From contig NZ_QYCN01000002.1 of the NCBI RefSeq assembly GCF_003583925.1, positions 1 to 39,066 of the forward strand: a stretch of DNA of 39,066 nt, read 5' to 3'. A model generated the notes under the pieces. The model did no database searches. It saw only the letters and a list, made by a program, of their open reading frames with translations, and had not been told where the DNA came from. The stretch is from Hymenobacter rubripertinctus. Its GTDB lineage: Bacteria; Bacteroidota; Bacteroidia; Cytophagales; Hymenobacteraceae. This document shows positions 32,254-39,066 of the stretch, one piece after another (the first letter of the stretch is position 1; each line of letters opens with the position of its first letter). Made by a program: the position numbers and the translations under genes.

Positions 32254-33675
32254 ATGAAAAACAACCGTACGCTGTATATTCTGCTGGCCGTTTTGCTGGT
32301 GCTGTTGGGGGGCTTTGTCGTGGCCAAGAAGCAGGGCTGGATTGGCAAGCCGGCCGGCACGGAGGTGTTGGCCGCCCAGGCCGTGGCCACAACCATCGTG
32401 GAAAAGGTCAGCGCCTCGGGCAAGGTGCAGCCCGAAACGGAAGTGAAAATTTCGCCCGACGTATCGGGCGAAATCACGGAGCTGTACGTGCAGGAGGGCG
32501 ATTCGGTGAAGAAAGGCCAGCTGCTGCTGCGCATCCGGCCCGATAACTACCAGGCCGTGGTGAGCCAGCAAAGCGCCGTGGTAGGTACCCAGCAGGCCAG
32601 CGTGGCCCAGACCCGGGCCCGCCTCCAGCAGCTCATCGCCAGCGCCCGCCAGACCGAGCTGACCTACCGCCGCAACGCCTCGTTGTACAAGCAGAAGGTG
32701 ATTTCGCAGGCTGATTACGAGGCCAGCAAGGCCGCCTACGATGCGTCCCAGGAGGAAATCAACTCGGCCCGCCAGAGCATCCGCGGGGCCCAGAGCAGCG
32801 TGCGCTCGGCCCAGGCCGGCCTGGAGGAAGCCCGCCGTACGCTCGATAAAACCACGATTTACGCCCCCGTGAGCGGCACCATCAGCAAGCTCAACGTGAA
32901 GCGCGGCGAGCGGGTGGTGGGCACCAGCCAGATGGCGGGCACCGAAATCATGCGCATCGCCAACCTCAACGAGATGGAGGTGCGGGTGAGCGTGAACGAG
33001 AACGACATCATCAACGTGAGCCTCGGCGACTCGGTGGACGTGGAGGTGGACAGCTACGCCAGCCAGGACCAGCGCTTTAAAGGCCTGGTGACCAGCATTG
33101 CCAACACGGCCAAGGACGCGCTGACGGCGGAGGCCGTAACCGAGTTCGAGGTGAAAATCCGCCTGCTGCCCGAGTCCTACACCCACCTGATCCGCTCGGT
33201 GCAGGGCCGCACCATCGTGCCCTTCCGCCCGGGCATGACGGCCTCCGTCGACATCATCACCAACCGCAAAAGCAACGTGCTGAGCGTGCCGCTGGCCGCC
33301 GTAACCACCCGTTCCGACAGTGCCATGACGGCCGCCGCCGCCGATAAGAAAGGCGGCTCGGGCGTGCGGGTAAACCGCGGCCCCAGGGCCGACGCCGAGC
33401 CGGCCGCCGCCACCGGCGTGAAGCCCGCCGTGCAGGAAGTGGTCTTCCTCATCCGCGACGGCAAAGCCCTGATGACGCCCGTAAAAACCGGCATCAGCGA
33501 CTTCCAGAACATGGAAATCCTGAGCGGCATCCAGGCCGGCGACCAGGTGGTGAGCGGGCCGTTCCGGGCCGTATCCAAAACCCTCAAGGACGGGGCGCTG
33601 GTGGTGGTGAAAGACGCCAAAACCCTCGACAAAGCCGCCCTCACGGAAGATGCCCCCGAAGAGGACGGCAAGTAA
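32254..33675 (+). CDS. HlyD/RND-type membrane fusion protein (periplasmic adaptor)
   Basis: A 473-aa inner-membrane-anchored adaptor. N-terminal anchor LYILLAVLLVLLGGFVVAKKQ; then VEKVSASGKVQPETEVKISPDVSGEITELYVQEGDSVKKGQLLLRI, the lipoyl half-motif; a long alpha-hairpin (residues about 105-205, AVVSQQSAVVGTQQASVAQTRARLQQL and ARQSIRGAQSSVRSAQAGLEEARRTLDKT); the second lipoyl half (IYAPVSGTISKLNVKRGERVVGTSQ); a beta-barrel; and a membrane-proximal domain with a proline/alanine-rich insert (AAADKKGGSGVRVNRGPRADAEPAAA). The layout suits a MacA/RND adaptor. It pairs with the TolC gene upstream, and the pump (ABC or RND) must lie elsewhere. Confidence 0.9.
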   Translation: MKNNRTLYILLAVLLVLLGGFVVAKKQGWIGKPAGTEVLAAQAVATTIVEKVSASGKVQPETEVKISPDVSGEITELYVQEGDSVKKGQLLLRIRPDNYQAVVSQQSAVVGTQQASVAQTRARLQQLIASARQTELTYRRNASLYKQKVISQADYEASKAAYDASQEEINSARQSIRGAQSSVRSAQAGLEEARRTLDKTTIYAPVSGTISKLNVKRGERVVGTSQMAGTEIMRIANLNEMEVRVSVNENDIINVSLGDSVDVEVDSYASQDQRFKGLVTSIANTAKDALTAEAVTEFEVKIRLLPESYTHLIRSVQGRTIVPFRPGMTASVDIITNRKSNVLSVPLAAVTTRSDSAMTAAAADKKGGSGVRVNRGPRADAEPAAATGVKPAVQEVVFLIRDGKALMTPVKTGISDFQNMEILSGIQAGDQVVSGPFRAVSKTLKDGALVVVKDAKTLDKAALTEDAPEEDGK

Positions 33676-33694
33676 CGGGAGCGAGTGAATGGGT

Positions 33695-33794
33695 TGAACT
33701 GTCATTCCGACGAAGGAGGAATCTGGGGTAACGTGTTGGACCGAGCTGTTCAATGACGTATTCCAGATTCCTCCTTCGTCGGAATGACAGTTCA
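33695..33794. repeat. inverted repeat with 32-bp perfect arms
   Basis: Arms at 33695-33726 and 33763-33794 are exact reverse complements with a 36-base loop. The arm contains GTCATTCCGACGAAGGAGGA. It lies between the adaptor gene and gpsA, both rightward. This is a second palindrome type, distinct from those at 4641 and 2307, though it shares CATTCCGA with the one at 29563. Confidence 0.88.
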
Positions 33795-33856
33795 GGCCGT
33801 TAACCCGTTACCTACTTCATTCCCCCATCCACCCACTGCTTCACTACTTCTCTCCC

Positions 33857-34846
33857 TTGGAAAAAATAGCCATGCTCGGCGGCGGCTCCTGGGCCACCGC
33901 CCTCACCAAAATCCTCTCCGAAAACGGCAGCCGCGTGCACTGGTGGATGCGCAGCAAGGACGACGTGCAGCACCTGCTGCGCACCCGCCACAACCCGCGC
34001 TACCTGTCGTCGGTGGCCCACGACCTGGACCGGGTGCTGCCCACCACCGACCTGAACGCGGCCGTGGCCGCCGCCGACTGGCTGGTGCTGGCCGTGCCCG
34101 CCGCCTTCGTGCAGGGCAACCTGGAAAAGATCGACCGCGACGCGCTCAAGGGCAAGCGGGTGATTTCGGCCATCAAGGGCATGATTCCGGGCAAAAACGT
34201 GCTCGTGACCGACTACGTGGCCGAGCGCTTCCGCCTGCCCCACACCCGCCTGGGCGTGGTGGCCGGCCCCTGCCACGCCGAGGAAGTGGCCCTCGAAAAG
34301 CAGAGCTACCTCACCATCGGCTCGCCCGATGCCGAGCTGGCCGAGGATTTCAGCCGCCTGCTGCGCAACCGCTACGTGAAGGCCAACCCCGCCACCGACC
34401 TCGACGGCATCGAGTATTTCGCCGTGATGAAGAACATCATTGCCCTCACCGGCGGCATTGCCCACGGCCTGGGCTACGGCGACAACTTCCAGGCCGTGCT
34501 GGTGAGCAACGCGGTGCAGGAAATGCGCCGCTTCGTGCACGCGCTCAACCCCCAGCCCCGCGACTTGTCGGGCTCGGCCTACCTGGGCGACTTGCTGGTG
34601 ACGGCCTATTCGCAGTTTTCGCGCAACCGCACCTTCGGCAACATGGTGGGCCGGGGCTACTCCGTGAAATCGGCCCAGATGGAGATGAACATGGTGGCCG
34701 AGGGCTACTACGCCGTGAAAAGCATCTACGAAATCAACCGCAAGCTCCAGGTGTCCATGCCCATCACGTCGGCCGCCTACCACATTCTCTACGAGAAGAT
34801 TTCCCCGGCCATCGAAATCGAGCTGCTCAAGGAAAAGCTGAAGTAG
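33857..34846 (+). CDS. gpsA: glycerol-3-phosphate dehydrogenase [NAD(P)+]
   Basis: A 329-aa cytoplasmic enzyme that reduces dihydroxyacetone phosphate to sn-glycerol 3-phosphate for phospholipids. The N-terminal Rossmann loop is IAMLGGGSWATALTKIL, with SAIKGMIPG, VVAGPCHAEEVALEK, AVMKNIIALTGGIAHGLGYGDN (catalytic lysine in MKN) and GSAYLGDLLVTAYSQFSRN typical of GpsA. The start is a TTG at 33857 (EKIAMLGGG); the next ATG at 33872 falls inside the first strand and would shorten the fold, so TTG is preferred. It is a housekeeping gene without a visible operon partner. Confidence 0.93.
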   Translation: MEKIAMLGGGSWATALTKILSENGSRVHWWMRSKDDVQHLLRTRHNPRYLSSVAHDLDRVLPTTDLNAAVAAADWLVLAVPAAFVQGNLEKIDRDALKGKRVISAIKGMIPGKNVLVTDYVAERFRLPHTRLGVVAGPCHAEEVALEKQSYLTIGSPDAELAEDFSRLLRNRYVKANPATDLDGIEYFAVMKNIIALTGGIAHGLGYGDNFQAVLVSNAVQEMRRFVHALNPQPRDLSGSAYLGDLLVTAYSQFSRNRTFGNMVGRGYSVKSAQMEMNMVAEGYYAVKSIYEINRKLQVSMPITSAAYHILYEKISPAIEIELLKEKLK

Positions 34847-34898
34847 GGAGGAGGTTACGTGGCACGCTTTACAGAGCCAGCCCGACGTTGACCAGCTG

Positions 34899-35180
34899 AT
34901 GCGTACGTACCGCGGTTTTCACAACAGCTGCCTCAAAGAACTGGTTGTGCAGACCCGCGAATACGTGGACGAGCGACTGGCCATGCATGTTGATGACCGG
35001 ACGGTGATTAAGCTACGGTTTCAAAGTCAGTACTCGGCAAACTCCACGCTGGAGCTGCTGTTCGAGGATATTGTCGCGTTCAACTGGGTGCAGGACGAGC
35101 GCAATGCCGATCCGGGACACACCATCATAGTAGAGGCAGTATGCTGCTGGGAAAAGAACGGTGCCCCCAGTCGGTTGTAG
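34899..35180 (+). CDS. small hypothetical protein
   Basis: A 93-aa protein I do not recognise. It starts MRTYRGFHNSCLKELVVQ; the upstream sequence is open in frame for about 15 residues (HALQSQPDVDQL) but has no better start codon. There is no signal peptide or membrane segment. The pattern VIKLRFQSQYSANSTLELLFEDIVAFNWVQ and TIIVEAVCCWE suggests alternating beta strands, and the last residues are polar. Small proteins of this kind are found in toxin-immunity or unknown-domain neighbourhoods, but nothing here proves that. It lies 52 bases after gpsA. Confidence 0.55.
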   Translation: MRTYRGFHNSCLKELVVQTREYVDERLAMHVDDRTVIKLRFQSQYSANSTLELLFEDIVAFNWVQDERNADPGHTIIVEAVCCWEKNGAPSRL

Positions 35181-35360
35181 AGACGGATCTTGGCGTCTGG
35201 TCAGTGAACGAAAGGCAGCACGAACGCATGAACGGTAGGCCCCGTCATTTTTAGCATTCAGGGCTACTGTAGGGGGGGGCGTTTCCGAAGCCGCACGCTC
35301 ATCAAGGTGTCTTCAGACGCGGCCAAAGCATTCGGCTGTTTGTTCAGGCGTTTGCCCTGC

Positions 35361-35409
35361 AAAAAAGGTAGGTTATTTTTCTGCGGTAAAAAAATAACCT
35401 ACCTTTTTT
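35361..35409. terminator. strong bidirectional terminator-like hairpin
   Basis: Arms at 35361-35380 and 35390-35409 are perfect 20-base complements with a 9-base loop (CTGCGGTAA). The arm starts with six A and has an internal GGTAGGTTATTTTT, so on either strand the stem ends in U-rich sequence. It suits an intrinsic terminator for the 93-aa gene and possibly the opposite direction. Confidence 0.75.
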
Positions 35410-35431
35410 GAAATATCCCCCCTACGGGACA

Positions 35432-35533
35432 CCCGGTCGTTGTCGAGCCGCCTGGTTGCGGCTCGTCGTTCGCGCCGTGGTTACGTTGTCGTTCAACGCC
35501 GGGCCGCAACCAGGCGGCTCGACAACGACCGGG
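35432..35533. repeat. inverted repeat with 31-bp perfect arms
   Basis: Arms at 35432-35462 and 35503-35533 are exact reverse complements; the 40-base loop contains a further small dyad (CGTTG/CAACG). The arm includes GTTGTCGAGCCGCCTGGTTG. It lies directly after the terminator-like hairpin, upstream of the DUF4259 gene. It is a fourth palindrome type in the window. Confidence 0.85.
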
Positions 35534-35596
35534 GGCATCGTTCACGAAATGGCTATATTTCCAGCTCACAGTTCATTCTTCACTTTTTCACGCGTC

Positions 35597-36001
35597 ATGG
35601 GAGCCTGGGGCTACTATAATTTCGATAACGATACGGCCGCTGATTTTGCCGGAAATTTCAAGGATGAGCCTTCGGCCGACATGCTGGCCCAGGCCTTCGC
35701 GGCCGTTACGGATGGCGAATACCTGGACGGCGACGTGGCCAGTGAGGCCCTGGCCGCGGCCGAAATCGTGGCTGCCATTCTGGGTAAGCCCGCCCGTAAC
35801 TTCCCCAACGACTTGCTGGGCATCATCCCGCGCCTGACGCTGGAACACGTGGAGCCCTTGCGCCGCCCGGCCCAGCACGCCGTAATGACCGTGCTGCGCG
35901 AAGAGTCGGAGCTGCGGGAGCTGTGGGAGGAAAGCGACGAATTTGAGAACTGGGAGGGCCAGCAGCGCCAGCTGCTCAAGCGCCTCGACAAGCCGGTCTA
36001 G
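35597..36001 (+). CDS. DUF4259 protein
   Basis: A 134-aa soluble protein matching the DUF4259 pattern: MGAWGYYNFDNDTAADFAGNF at the start, DGEYLDGDVASEALAAAEIVAAILGKPA in the middle and ELRELWEESDEFENWEGQ near the end. The family occurs widely in bacteria, often beside small regulators or immunity-like genes; its function is unknown. The start is the ATG before GAWGYY, since the 63 upstream in-frame residues come from the palindromic region. The next gene begins 12 bases after its stop, so they may be co-transcribed. Confidence 0.85.
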   Translation: MGAWGYYNFDNDTAADFAGNFKDEPSADMLAQAFAAVTDGEYLDGDVASEALAAAEIVAAILGKPARNFPNDLLGIIPRLTLEHVEPLRRPAQHAVMTVLREESELRELWEESDEFENWEGQQRQLLKRLDKPV

Positions 36002-36013
36002 CCCCGCGCCTTC

Positions 36014-36442
36014 GTGCCCTGGCTGCTGCTGGCCCTGCTCACGGCCCTGTGCCTGGCGGGCTATAATTTCTTCATCAAACTGGCCGCCGACCATATCTCG
36101 GCCGCCGCCGGGGCGGTTGTCCTGCAGCTGGTGGCCGCCGCCCTGGGCAGCGCCTGGCTGCTGCTGCGCCACTGGCAGGGCTACCCGCTCGACATCAGCC
36201 GTAAAGGGGCGGGGCTGGCTTTGCTGGCGGGCCTGGGCGTGGGCCTGGCCGAAATCCTGACCTTCGTGGTCTTCAGCCGGGGCGTGCCCTCCTCGGTGGG
36301 CACGCCCGTGATTGTGGGCGGCTCGGTGCTGCTCACGGCCCTGCTGGGCCTGGTAGTGCTGCGCGAAACCCTGTCGTGGAGCCAGGCGCTGGGCCTGGTC
36401 AGCATTGTGGGGGGCATTGTGCTGCTGGCCCGGGGCCACTGA
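36014..36442 (+). CDS. half-size EamA/DMT-type transporter
   Basis: A 142-aa membrane protein of four or five helices starting with a GTG (PWLLLALLTALCLAGYNFFIKLAAD). It matches one EamA unit: AGAVVLQLVAAALGSAWLLL, GAGLALLAGLGVGLAEILTFVVFSRGV, TPVIVGGSVLLTALLGLVVLRE and LGLVSIVGGIVLLARGH. Single-unit members form dimers, unlike the usual two-unit proteins of about 290 aa. The substrate cannot be predicted; amino acids, sugars and drugs all occur. The position, 12 bases after DUF4259, suggests a small operon. The GTG start is the first in frame and gives a complete first helix. Confidence 0.82.
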   Translation: MPWLLLALLTALCLAGYNFFIKLAADHISAAAGAVVLQLVAAALGSAWLLLRHWQGYPLDISRKGAGLALLAGLGVGLAEILTFVVFSRGVPSSVGTPVIVGGSVLLTALLGLVVLRETLSWSQALGLVSIVGGIVLLARGH

Positions 36443-36760
36443 ACAGCTGCTGCGTGCTTGGTGAGTATGCTGGCTGCGCTGAATTGGCAGGTAAGCAATT
36501 CTGCCCCAGGCACCGGCGGATTTAACCCGCTGGTGGCCCTGTCGCCTCAGCCTCAGCCTCAGCCTCTGCGGGGAGGGGCGGGGCTGCCGGATACTGGCGG
36601 CGCGAGGGCGTCATTTTCGGCGGCAAGCGGGGCAGGGGGGCGGGGAAACCCGGCCGTGCGGCCCGCAGAGGGTGCAGGTCCCTGACGCATTGCCCCGCTG
36701 GTTGTGATGCTTTCGTGATACTTGCGACGCTTCTTTGCAGCTCCACCAACCCACCTGACC
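36443..36760. other. gene-free stretch with short tandem repeat
   Basis: No gene. At 36545-36568 CCTCAG is repeated three times and followed by CCTCTG. The rest is GC-rich without recognisable motifs. Confidence 0.5.
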
Positions 36761-37065
36761 ATGTCCATCATCCCGAAGTACCTGGTGTTGCTGGCCCCGG
36801 GCGCGTGCCGCTGCTGGTGCCGCTGCTGGTGCCGCTGCTGGTGCCGCTGCTGGTGCGCGACATTGCCGCCCACGACCTGCCCCACGTCTTCGACCGGTTC
36901 TACCGCTCCGACCAGGTGCGCGAAAAGGCCCGGGACGGCCTGGGGCTGGGCCTGATCATTGCCCGCAAAATCATCACCTTCCACGATGACGACCTGACCG
37001 TGGCCAGCACCGAAGGGGCAGGGACCTACTTCGCGTTTTCGTTGCCCGTGTACGTGCCGGGGTAG
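36761..37065 (+). pseudogene. C-terminal remnant of a sensor histidine kinase
   Basis: The final 70 codons encode the end of a HATPase domain: DLPHVFDRFYRSDQVREKARDGLGLGLIIARKII, then TVASTEGAGTYFAFSLPV, as in classical kinases (F box, G2 and terminal strands). Everything before it (PAS, HisKA, N and G1 boxes) is missing. Upstream an ATG at 36761 starts another short frame (MSIIPKYLVLLAPG) that shifts into the kinase frame inside a 12-bp repeat. So two gene ends were probably joined by a deletion through the repeat. It cannot be an active kinase. No response regulator is adjacent. Confidence 0.7.
36805..36856. repeat. 12-bp tandem repeat, four copies
   Basis: GTGCCGCTGCTG is repeated four times (36805-36852) and followed by GTGC. 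In the kinase-remnant frame it encodes LVPLLVPLLVPLLV. As a multiple of three it can expand without changing frame. Confidence 0.85.
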
Positions 37066-37484
37066 TGAGTTGCCAGTTGCCAGAGCGGGCGGGGCCGGTT
37101 TGCGCCTCCTCGGTGAGCTGGTCGCGGCCGGGCCGCGCTGGGGGAGGGGAGAGGGTGTAGACCGGACCGGTCCCGGCAAGTCCGCCGCCACCAGAACTAC
37201 CCGTCTCGGGCCGGGCAACGGGCCGGGCGTGCCCACCAGCTGCCGGCCCTGTCGTCCAAAACCACGATAAAATACCCAAAGAAAAAGCTGCTGGCCAGGC
37301 AGAAGATAACCAGCGTATAACCCGTCCGGAGCTCAAGCAGCGCTTTAGTTAACCGCGTGCCTGAGCCGGGCCGCTGGGCGGCGGCGGGTGGAGGCGGACG
37401 GGCGGGCGGCACACGGCGGCTGCTTACCTTCGCTGCCGGAGGGGCTGCGTGGCCCACCCGCTCCCGGCCGCCAAATCTGCTCCG
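37066..37484. other. gene-free stretch with a possible membrane-protein remnant on minus
   Basis: No gene is called in these 419 bases. On the minus strand, about 37197-37355, a frame reads LTKALLELRTGYTLVIFC followed by a second hydrophobic run and IVVLDDR, a plausible membrane segment with local A/T enrichment at 37255-37330. It has no convincing start, so it may be a fragment of a lost gene. The rest is GC-rich and featureless. Confidence 0.4.
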
Positions 37485-38903
37485 ATGTCCGCTTTCGAAT
37501 ACCCCGCCGTGCTGCTGCGCTTTGTGCTGCGCTTTTTGCGCCACCGCTTCAACCTGCGCGACGACATGGCCACGCCGGCCGAAATCCTGGCGGATATCGA
37601 GGCGAGCGTGTCGTTTCGGGGCACCAACCTGTGGGTGCTCATCTTCGCTATCCTCATTGCCTCGGTCGGGCTCAACGTCAACTCCACGGCCGTCGTCATC
37701 GGGGCCATGCTGATTTCGCCCCTCATGGGGCCGCTCGTGACGCTGGGCTACGGCCTTTCCACCAACAACCCCGGCCTGCTGCGGCGGGGCCTGCGCAGCT
37801 TGGGGCTGGCCGTGGGCATCAGTCTACTCACCTCCACGCTCTACTTCTGGCTCACGCCCCTGAGCGGGGCGCAGTCGGAGCTGCTGGCCCGCACCGAGCC
37901 CACCATCTGGGACGTGCTCATTGCCCTGTTCGGGGGATTGGCGGGGGCCGTGGGCCTCACCCGCCAGGAAAAAAGCAACGTGCTGCCGGGCGTGGCCATT
38001 GCCACGGCCCTCATGCCGCCCCTGTGCACGGCGGGCTACGGGCTGGCCTCGGGCAATTTCAAGTACGCGCTGGGGGCATCTTACCTGTTTTCTATCAACT
38101 GCGTGTTCATCACCCTGGCCTCGTTTCTGGTGATGAGCTTTCTGAAGCTGCCCACCTACAACTTTCAGGACGAAGACCGGGCCAAGCGGGTGCGCCGCCT
38201 GATGCTGCTGGCCGCCGCCGTAGTGGCGGGGCCCAGCGTGTGGCTGGGGGCACGCATCGTGCAGCGCTCGGTGTACGAGCACGCTGCCGAAACCTTCGTG
38301 GCCGAGCAGCTCAACTTCCCCGGCAGCTACGTGGTTACGCGCCAGGTGAACGCGCTGGAGCGTACCATCAACGTGCTGCTGGTGGGCCGGTTCGTGGACA
38401 CGGCCCGCCTGCGCACGGCCCAGCAGCAGCTGGCCCGCTACGAGCTGCAACCCACCCGGCTCACCATCCGCCAGGGCTTGCAGGCCTACGATTCGCTCGA
38501 TGCCAACGCCCTGCGCCAGAACCTGCTCGAAGATGTGCGCGCCCGTCAGAGCCAGACCCAAAGCCAGTACGCGGCCGAGCTGGCCCGCCTCCAGCAGCTG
38601 GTGACCGCCAGCCAGACCAGCCTGCCCGCCGCCGCCGATCTGCTGCGCGAGGTGCAGGTAGAACACCCCGCCGTGCGCCGCCTGGCCCTGAGCCAGCTGG
38701 CCCGCCCCGCCCAACCCACCGACTCGCTGCCCGCCGACACGGTGCTGGTGGTGAGCCTGGATGTGCGCCCGCTGCCGGCGGCGGCCGAGCAGCAGCAGCT
38801 GGCCCGCTGGCTGCGCGTGCGCACCAAGCAGCAACGGCTGCAATTACTAATCGAGCCCCTGCCACGCGGCCCCGGACCCAAGGGCCGGGCCGGCAGCAAC
38901 TAG
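37485..38903 (+). CDS. DUF389 membrane protein (TIGR00341-like)
   Basis: A 472-aa protein of the DUF389 family. The N-terminal part is soluble (YPAVLLRFVLRFLRHRFNLRDDM). The membrane core holds the signature GLNVNSTAVVIGAMLISPLMGPL, then GYGLSTNNPGLL, GGLAGAVGLTRQEKSNVLPGVAIATALMPPLCTAGYG and FSINCVFITLASFLVMSFL, six or so helices. About 230 C-terminal residues (SVYEHAAETFVAEQLNFPGSYVV, QQQLARYELQPTRLTIRQGLQ) form an unusually long soluble domain, helical and glutamine-rich, that many DUF389 proteins lack. The function is unknown. The start at the ATG before SAFEYP is preferred to a GTG 12 codons earlier. Confidence 0.85.
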   Translation: MSAFEYPAVLLRFVLRFLRHRFNLRDDMATPAEILADIEASVSFRGTNLWVLIFAILIASVGLNVNSTAVVIGAMLISPLMGPLVTLGYGLSTNNPGLLRRGLRSLGLAVGISLLTSTLYFWLTPLSGAQSELLARTEPTIWDVLIALFGGLAGAVGLTRQEKSNVLPGVAIATALMPPLCTAGYGLASGNFKYALGASYLFSINCVFITLASFLVMSFLKLPTYNFQDEDRAKRVRRLMLLAAAVVAGPSVWLGARIVQRSVYEHAAETFVAEQLNFPGSYVVTRQVNALERTINVLLVGRFVDTARLRTAQQQLARYELQPTRLTIRQGLQAYDSLDANALRQNLLEDVRARQSQTQSQYAAELARLQQLVTASQTSLPAAADLLREVQVEHPAVRRLALSQLARPAQPTDSLPADTVLVVSLDVRPLPAAAEQQQLARWLRVRTKQQRLQLLIEPLPRGPGPKGRAGSN

Positions 38904-39066
38904 CGGCCGGCTCCCTAAAGCCCTGGTTTGGTCCAAACGGGCTTAGCGCCTGCTGCTGAAACACTACCGGGCCGCCGACCCGCAGCGCGTTGCGCCCCAC
39001 CACCCACTGGCCCGGCAGCGTCGCCAGGTTGCCACATCAGCATGCCCCCAAAAGCGCGCGCCCCGG
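38904..39066. other. end of window, no gene called
   Basis: No complete gene. On the minus strand a short frame reads LPGQWVVGRNALRVGGPVVF before running into the DUF389 gene; an in-frame TGA lies just upstream of it, so it is at most a fragment. The window ends before any further start can be judged. Confidence 0.35.

Larger units (their letters stand above)
35181..35596. other. gene-free stretch rich in hairpins
   Basis: No gene is supported in these 416 bases. A run of eight G is at 35272-35279. Two long perfect hairpins follow (listed separately), and a TATATTTC box at 35554-35561 may be the -7 element of the DUF4259 gene, 36 bases before its ATG. Confidence 0.5.

Noticed and set aside
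32029..33753. 574-codon open frame on minus opposite the HlyD gene
   Set aside because: H- and G-rich antisense shadow; the plus strand has lipoyl and hairpin domains in order.

Overview
The window looks like a chromosomal segment of a high-GC Bacteroidota of the Hymenobacter type. The signs are GC-rich genes, Bacteroidota-type promoter boxes (TAnnTTTG), a DUF2911 lipoprotein, a PepSY-like (DUF2874) protein, a secreted SGNH hydrolase with a type IX secretion tail, Bacteroidota-style tryptophan dioxygenase, and long perfect intergenic hairpins of the kind scattered through such genomes. This assignment is an inference; no rRNA or tRNA gene is present to confirm it.

Positions 1-17800 form an apparent energy-stress island. 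The 3' end of an insertion sequence (1-147) cuts off the C-terminus of a beta-CASP metallo-beta-lactamase RNase (147-1316, -). Then come gpmA (+), a cysteine-free thioredoxin-fold protein (-), a PAS histidine kinase (+), and a response regulator whose output is a CRP/FNR-like cNMP-binding and HTH module (+). These are followed by an unusual cbb3-like oxidase cluster: ccoN, a ccoO fused to a second cytochrome c domain, two small membrane proteins, a group III truncated haemoglobin and a cupin. A PepSY-like protein ends the rightward run. Facing it on the minus strand are nhaA, a Ca2+-type P-type ATPase, an SDR dehydrogenase and a tandem universal stress protein. Near-identical palindromes of the form TGAC-N4-GTCA lie upstream of the MBL/gpmA pair, the Trx/kinase pair, ccoN (one mismatch) and the universal stress gene. 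They are the best candidate for an undescribed regulon controlled by the CRP-type response regulator encoded here.

Positions 18200-28500 hold a COG2509 FAD-dependent dehydrogenase, a small unknown gene with an intrinsic terminator, and an acyl-CoA thioesterase with a complete-looking cobalamin riboswitch upstream and no recognisable B12 gene after it. Next are a methyltransferase plus O-antigen-ligase-like pair and a DUF2911 lipoprotein. A divergent surface-modification block follows: MBOAT acyltransferase and SGNH-like partner on minus, and on plus a type IX secreted SGNH hydrolase split by a frameshift exactly at a run of ten G.

Positions 28500-39066 are mostly housekeeping or accessory genes: kynA and sdaAB (divergent, with mirror-image start regions), a TolC plus HlyD pair with no inner-membrane pump, gpsA (TTG start), two small proteins (one DUF4259), a half-size EamA transporter, a decayed histidine kinase remnant carrying a 12-bp repeat, and a DUF389 membrane protein. 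Five long hairpin repeats sit between genes.
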